Assembly (NCBI GenBank): GCA_946477805.1
Contig: CAMKZP010000141.1
Coordinates: 1-8,252, forward strand
Direction: 5' to 3'
Origin: an uncultured Enterobacter sp.
GTDB taxonomy: Bacteria > Pseudomonadota > Gammaproteobacteria > Enterobacterales > Enterobacteriaceae
DNA: 8,252 bases
A model generated the notes under the pieces. That model ran no database searches and was not told where the DNA came from. It was given only the letters and a program-made list of their open reading frames with translations. Numbering within the stretch: the stretch's first letter is position 1; every line of letters starts with the position of its first letter. Both the position numbers and the translations under genes were made by a program. Below are positions 4,311-8,252 of the stretch, piece by piece.

Positions 4311-6825
4311 TCTTATCTCCTGTCTGATGTACCGCCGCCCATGATGAGAGGCCGCTACAGACCACATCTCCAACCCAGACGGCACCGCGCGCGCTGCTTA
4401 GCTCCAGCGCCACTTCGCAGGTCTTATTGCCGCCATAGCTGAAATCGATAGTGGGGTATTTCTTATCCACGTCCATGATAAATTCGCCGTTTTCATCGGT
4501 TCGGGTCCGGCCGATATGGTTATTAATCCTCGCATTAGACATCAGCGTGCCGTCTTCCGCGCGGATACGACCGGAGACGGTGACCATTTGTTTTACCTCT
4601 GGCTCAATCACTGCGACGTTGCCGGGATAGAGCGTCAGATTACTCTTGCGGCCGCTGACGATGTCGTAGCTCTCGAGCGAGTTTTTACTGTTCTGCAGCT
4701 CCACCTCATACCTTCCATAGGGAGAGAGCGGTAGATAATTACTCTTTCCGCTGAGTGGGATGATTCGCCCGTTGACTTTGGCGCTTATCTGGCCATCGTC
4801 ATCCAATCCGGTGTTGAATATCACCCCGGCGTTGCCGTCGGTGCGTCCGCTGGCGGCGAGGTTTTTTCCCTGCCAGCCAACACTGCCGCTGGCTGTCAGG
4901 TTGGTATTCACGTAGCCATCCGCTGCGCTGTTGACGTTTAAGGTTCCACTGGCGTAGCGGGCATCAAACTGGGCATAGGCGCCACCGCTGAGTGTCTTGT
5001 CATCCCCTGTATCCCCAGAAATAGCCCGCGACAGATTGGCGCCAATGGTGCGAATTGTTCCTTCATCAAACTGCTTGCGCGCCGACAGGTTAGCCATGGT
5101 GTAACCGTTCTGATGGGTCATCCCGGCACTGAACCAGTTACCCAGAGGCAGCGAGAGGTCAAGAGCAACATATTTCCCGGTATTAGGACTGCTGTTTCCA
5201 TTGTTAAAACGCTGGATCCCCGTCCGCAGGCCAAGAGACCCAAAGGTTCCACTGTATACTGTCTGATAATAATCCGCCGTGTAGTAATGGCTGTTGTAAC
5301 GTCGGTCATCGTTGTAGCTGATAGTAAAGGTGCCCAAATTCGACCATATTGCGTTGAGGTTGAGGGTTCCTCCGATAGCCCGGTTATCAGCATTGTTACG
5401 CCGTAATTGATCTCCAATACGCGTTTTCTCCTGGTTAACCCAAAGCGAACTGAAGCCCCCAGGCAGCGTGGCGCTGATGCTGCCAATGCTGCTCCAGGAG
5501 CTATCGCTGGCCAGCATATTTTGCAGATTAACGTTAACTGATTCAGTCAACGGCAGTGTCACCCGGGTTTCGCCCACAGCCTGATTGTCATAGCCGTATC
5601 CGGTTGTAGCCCAACTCACCGTGTCGAGCGAGCCGGACGCCGAGACGCCGGCCAGCCAGCTCTCTTTTGCTGGCCGCGTCTTTTTCCCGCTCTCCGACCA
5701 GCGATCCATATGAAAGCTGCCGCCCCATATCTGCCACGCCAGTGGCGATCCTACGCCGTGCCCCCGACTGAAAAGCTTATTGACTCGCTGGGTGCGTTTA
5801 CTGACCACGCGGCCGTTAACAATCACTTCCACTTCAACATCGTAAATACCGTACGGCAGTCCGCGGGTATCCACTTCATAGCTACCCATAGCGAAGTTCT
5901 GGACGCTAAGCAGTCGCCCGTCACGCAAAAGATGCACCTCTCCCGCCGCCGGTAAAAAAGCAACTACTGGTGTGGTCGACTGGCTGCTGTCGAAAACGGT
6001 GGAGCTGGCCTGATTTCCCCAGGAAAGACCGTAAATCTTCCCGGCCGAAATGGCGGTCATCGGTCCCAACGACTGCAGGTTCCATGTATCGAGCATCCCG
6101 CCCGCAAAACGGTGGCCTGCGAAATCGCGCTCATACATTGCCTTATATAATTCGCTGTCTTGTTGACCGCTGCCGATACCGTACAGCGAACCATCCAGCA
6201 CTACATGATGTTCCCGCAGAGCGGTGACGTTGTTCAACGACAGGTAACTGGAGGTATTGCTTCCACCATTGCGCATCTGGTTGTTATAGACGCCAAGGTT
6301 ATAGGCCAGGTTGCTGCTAACGGCGTTCACGCTGGACTGGCCAATATCTTCGCTGCGCGAGCGTAGCACAGTACCCAGCGCCTCACGTTTGACGACCAGC
6401 TGCAGCAGCAACTGGCGCAGACTGAGATCCAATTGTGCATTGTCTGTCAGGGTAATGGTGAGGGCTTCGCTGAAGGGAACGTTGGCGAGACGGGTCAATT
6501 GCTGCCGGGTCTTCTCGCTTACGCTGGCGTTATCTTCTCTCTCCTCCAGCTGTATCTGTCTTACACGCAGCTGGCTGCCATCCAGCCAGATAAAGGCACT
6601 GCCGATCCGCTGATCGTCTTGCGTACCCTGGCTGCCAGCGAGATGAATATAGAGTGGGACGCTCATGCCGTCCTGCAACGCCTGACTGAAGGCCTGCGGA
6701 ATCATCACGCCGCCAATCTGTTGTACGCCGATGTCAGCAGCGCTGGCATCAGGCTGAACGAACAAAAAGATCATGCTGAAGGCAAACCGTGTCTTCAGTT
6801 CTTGGGAAATCCGTCGTAAAGGCAT
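4300..6825 (-). CDS. ecpC: EcpC, outer-membrane usher of the common pilus
   Basis: EcpC is the beta-barrel usher that receives chaperone-subunit complexes, catalyses polymerisation and extrudes the fibre. At 841 residues it has the E. coli EcpC length. The signal peptide ends near ASA29|A. A periplasmic N-terminal region follows. A plug-like middle domain lies at about 284-352, with the usher pattern GEVHLLRDGRLLSVQ, EVDTRGLPYGIYDVEVE and NGRVVSKRTQRVN. A long barrel follows, rich in alternating aromatic and glycine strands. The C-terminal beta domain (about 747-841) has a carboxypeptidase-like fold signature (VSGRIRAEDGT, GRTRTDENGEF) and the only two cysteines (803, 823). I chose 6825 over the ATG at 6831 because GGAT (6833-6836) is seven bases from the former and only one from the latter. 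A 25-bp gap separates it from ecpB, and it overlaps ecpD by 11 bp. It appears intact. Confidence 0.96.
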   Translation of the reverse strand: MPLRRISQELKTRFAFSMIFLFVQPDASAADIGVQQIGGVMIPQAFSQALQDGMSVPLYIHLAGSQGTQDDQRIGSAFIWLDGSQLRVRQIQLEEREDNASVSEKTRQQLTRLANVPFSEALTITLTDNAQLDLSLRQLLLQLVVKREALGTVLRSRSEDIGQSSVNAVSSNLAYNLGVYNNQMRNGGSNTSSYLSLNNVTALREHHVVLDGSLYGIGSGQQDSELYKAMYERDFAGHRFAGGMLDTWNLQSLGPMTAISAGKIYGLSWGNQASSTVFDSSQSTTPVVAFLPAAGEVHLLRDGRLLSVQNFAMGSYEVDTRGLPYGIYDVEVEVIVNGRVVSKRTQRVNKLFSRGHGVGSPLAWQIWGGSFHMDRWSESGKKTRPAKESWLAGVSASGSLDTVSWATTGYGYDNQAVGETRVTLPLTESVNVNLQNMLASDSSWSSIGSISATLPGGFSSLWVNQEKTRIGDQLRRNNADNRAIGGTLNLNAIWSNLGTFTISYNDDRRYNSHYYTADYYQTVYSGTFGSLGLRTGIQRFNNGNSSPNTGKYVALDLSLPLGNWFSAGMTHQNGYTMANLSARKQFDEGTIRTIGANLSRAISGDTGDDKTLSGGAYAQFDARYASGTLNVNSAADGYVNTNLTASGSVGWQGKNLAASGRTDGNAGVIFNTGLDDDGQISAKVNGRIIPLSGKSNYLPLSPYGRYEVELQNSKNSLESYDIVSGRKSNLTLYPGNVAVIEPEVKQMVTVSGRIRAEDGTLMSNARINNHIGRTRTDENGEFIMDVDKKYPTIDFSYGGNKTCEVALELSSARGAVWVGDVVCSGLSSWAAVHQTGDKNES

Positions 6826-6850
6826 CGTCATTATCCATCTGCACAGCTGT

Positions 6851-7519
6851 CTATTTCACAGGAACAAACTGCTCACCCTGCCAAAGCGCAACACGTCCTT
6901 TTTTATCCGCAATGTTCACACGCGTGAAACGACGTGATTTACCCGGCATCAGATAGTAACTTTCCTTACACTCTTTGCCGTCAGCGGCCTTTATGCAGGG
7001 ACCATAGGCAAGGATCCGCAGCGTTGCATTCCCTGTATTGGTTAACTCACCATTGGCATACTGAAAGCGGTAGTTAACCTGACGGGGGGCTACTACCAAA
7101 ATGGTACCGATGCGTGCGGAGGCGGTCGCTACCGCGCTGCGGTTGGCTCTATCACGCTGCAGGTCACTGAGGGCCTGATCGAACCAGACAATGCGGTAAT
7201 AGCGTTCTTTGTCATCTGATGGACCTTTGTAGAAGAAACGGATCACCTCGCTCGCCTGGGCGGGCAGCAGCAGGCTGGCAGGAGTCAGAAGTACCTCATC
7301 GGGTTTGTCCATTGGGATAACCTTTCCGTCATCCAGCGGTGAGGAGAGTCGTTCAAGGTGAATATTGATCAGGCGTCCGCTATCGGTACTGTTTTTGATC
7401 GTCTTACTCAGTGTGTTACTGCTACTGCTCATAAAGGAGGAAATATCGCCGACGTCCAGTGCTTGCGCTGGCGGCCCACCGATGAGCAGCAGCCCGAGGG
7501 CCAGAAGGAGTTTTTTCAT
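6851..7519 (-). CDS. ecpB: EcpB, periplasmic chaperone of the common pilus
   Basis: EcpB folds pilus subunits in the periplasm and delivers them to the usher EcpC. The product is 222 residues, the family length. It has a signal peptide (KK at 2-3, leucine-rich core, cleavage near AQA20|LDVG), then VIRFFYKGP (92-100), ERYYRI (105-110), GTILVVAPRQV (138-148) and NTGN (161-164). Cysteines C175 and C184 could form a disulphide loop. These motifs match EcpE position for position, so the two are paralogues. The ATG at 7519 is the only good start for the signal peptide. Its ribosome-binding site is poor (GGACGG at 7526-7531), and an intrinsic terminator ends only 17 bases upstream, so EcpB should be made in much smaller amounts than EcpA. 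Confidence 0.96.
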   Translation of the reverse strand: MKKLLLALGLLLIGGPPAQALDVGDISSFMSSSSNTLSKTIKNSTDSGRLINIHLERLSSPLDDGKVIPMDKPDEVLLTPASLLLPAQASEVIRFFYKGPSDDKERYYRIVWFDQALSDLQRDRANRSAVATASARIGTILVVAPRQVNYRFQYANGELTNTGNATLRILAYGPCIKAADGKECKESYYLMPGKSRRFTRVNIADKKGRVALWQGEQFVPVK

Positions 7520-7535
7520 AAATATGCCGTCCGTG

Positions 7536-7561
7536 AAAAAAAGCAGGGGAGGACCCCTGCT
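7536..7561 (-). terminator. Intercistronic attenuator between ecpA and ecpB
   Basis: On the minus strand, AGCAGGGG (7561-7554), a four-base loop TCCT, and CCCCTGCT (7549-7542) form a perfect 8-bp GC-rich stem, followed by six to seven T residues (7542-7536). This is a canonical intrinsic terminator. It begins 15 bases after the ecpA stop codon and ends before the ecpB start. Because ecpB has no other evident promoter, the site probably lets a fraction of transcripts read through. Confidence 0.88.
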
Positions 7562-7576
7562 GGTGCATCAGGTGGT

Positions 7577-8164
7577 TCAGCTGGTCCAGGTGGCGTCGAA
7601 CTGTACGCTGACGTCGCCGCTCCAGATCCCTTCTGGCAGGGTGCTGAAATCGGTCACTGCGGTAGTCCCGTCGGTGGTGCCACTGATGATGGAGAAGGTA
7701 AATCCATCCTGCACGGTGGTACGGCCGCTTGCGTTGTAACCATTGGCGAGCGTACTGAGGTTGCCGCCCAGTACACCGTTTGCGGTATCGATCATTACGG
7801 TATCGGCAGCCTTTTCGACTGCCGCACCGTTGTAATCAACACCTACACTCAGTGTGGAGCCAGAGGTATCCAACTGCGTTAAGGTATTGGTGATAAGACG
7901 CGAGGTCAGCTTAAAGGCGGTAGCTGTTGAGTCACCCTCAATTGCCACGTCAAACAGACCCTTTTGCGAGTTAAAACCTTTGACACCTTCTGCATACTGG
8001 AACGCCAGGCTACCGAGGGGGGTCACTACAAGCTTGCTGGTCGTGTCCTTTTTGGCAGTCGCAGACCAGGTCGCTACAGCTTGTGCTGTTACGTCAGCCG
8101 CCTGTGCTACACCCATACCCGTAAACGCTGTTACCAGAGCCATTGCCAAAACCTTTTTTTTCAT
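7577..8164 (-). CDS. ecpA: EcpA, major pilin of the common pilus (MatB)
   Basis: EcpA is the main structural subunit of the E. coli common pilus, an adhesive fibre used in biofilm formation and attachment to epithelium. The 195-residue product is nearly identical, from memory, to E. coli EcpA. It has a signal peptide (KKK at 2-4, cleavage at AQA22|ADVT). The mature N-terminus (ADVTAQAVATWSA) is the donor strand that completes the next subunit, and the C-terminal strand is GDVSVQFDATWTS. The mature protein has no cysteine, as expected for this class, so folding depends on the chaperone and donor-strand exchange. AGGA (8175-8178) lies ten bases before the ATG. It is the first structural gene of the operon; the regulator gene ecpR normally precedes it, outside this window. 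The terminator after its stop codon suggests a separate, abundant ecpA message. Confidence 0.98.
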   Translation of the reverse strand: MKKKVLAMALVTAFTGMGVAQAADVTAQAVATWSATAKKDTTSKLVVTPLGSLAFQYAEGVKGFNSQKGLFDVAIEGDSTATAFKLTSRLITNTLTQLDTSGSTLSVGVDYNGAAVEKAADTVMIDTANGVLGGNLSTLANGYNASGRTTVQDGFTFSIISGTTDGTTAVTDFSTLPEGIWSGDVSVQFDATWTS

Positions 8165-8252
8165 CGCTTTTTCATCCTGAGTTAAATTAAGGACATAATG
8201 TCCCGGTGAGTCATCTTAAAAGTCTTTTGAGTTATTAAACTAACTTATATAT
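8165..8252 (-). promoter_or_regulatory. ecpA upstream region with 13-bp palindrome
   Basis: This is the non-coding leader of ecpA up to the window edge. GGACAT-A-ATGTCC (8191-8203) is a perfect 13-bp palindrome 27 bases upstream of the start codon. In RNA it would be a short hairpin just ahead of the ribosome-binding site; in DNA it could be an operator. The remainder is AT-rich. I see no convincing sigma-70 promoter on the minus strand, which fits ecpA being transcribed from the ecpR promoter further upstream, as known in E. coli. Confidence 0.5.

Noticed and set aside
4311..4385. Longer start for ecpD at 4385
   Set aside because: The extra 25 residues are hydrophilic and would bury the signal peptide. 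The inner start at 4310 has a strong ribosome-binding site and gives the family length of 547.
6826..6831. Start for ecpC at 6831
   Set aside because: The GGAT element would be only one base away. The ATG at 6825 has proper spacing and gives the family length of 841.

Overview
The window looks like the end of an assembled contig from a member of the Enterobacteriaceae. The five large minus-strand genes are immediately recognisable as ecpEDCBA, the structural genes of the E. coli common pilus (ECP/Mat). They differ from the E. coli K-12 sequences as I remember them by scattered substitutions. This fits Klebsiella or a close relative better than E. coli, but I cannot fix the genus from sequence alone. 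The first 43 bases are not biological: they are an Illumina Nextera i7 adapter, so the contig really begins at about position 44.

Layout. Bases 44-572 are AT-rich and carry no gene I can defend. A small secreted protein gene (573-980, plus strand, DUF4354-like) follows. Four bases after its stop codon begins a scrap heap of mobile DNA: the 3' end of an IS3-family orfB (984-1189, minus strand, frameshifted) joined to the 3' end of a tnpB gene (1190-1327, plus strand). The tnpB piece is followed by an omega-RNA/right-end-like hairpin ending near 1388. Bases 1389-1576 hold nothing recognisable. A small ANR/PerC-like regulator gene (1577-1786, minus strand) sits beside the pilus operon, separated from it by a palindrome-rich spacer and a strong 13-bp hairpin.

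From 1988 to 8164 the ecp operon runs on the minus strand in the order ecpA (major pilin), ecpB (chaperone), ecpC (usher), ecpD (tip pilin/adhesin), ecpE (second chaperone). EcpA and EcpD are exported subunits, EcpB and EcpE are periplasmic chaperones, and EcpC is the outer-membrane assembly pore. A textbook intrinsic terminator lies between ecpA and ecpB and probably makes pilin transcripts more abundant than those for the assembly machinery. ecpC/ecpD and ecpD/ecpE overlap, which suggests translational coupling. The regulator gene ecpR, expected upstream of ecpA, would lie beyond the right edge.

I found no wholly new system. The most useful observations are the ANR-like regulator beside ecp, the attenuator inside the operon, the tnpB/omega-RNA relic fused to an IS3 relic, and the adapter contamination.
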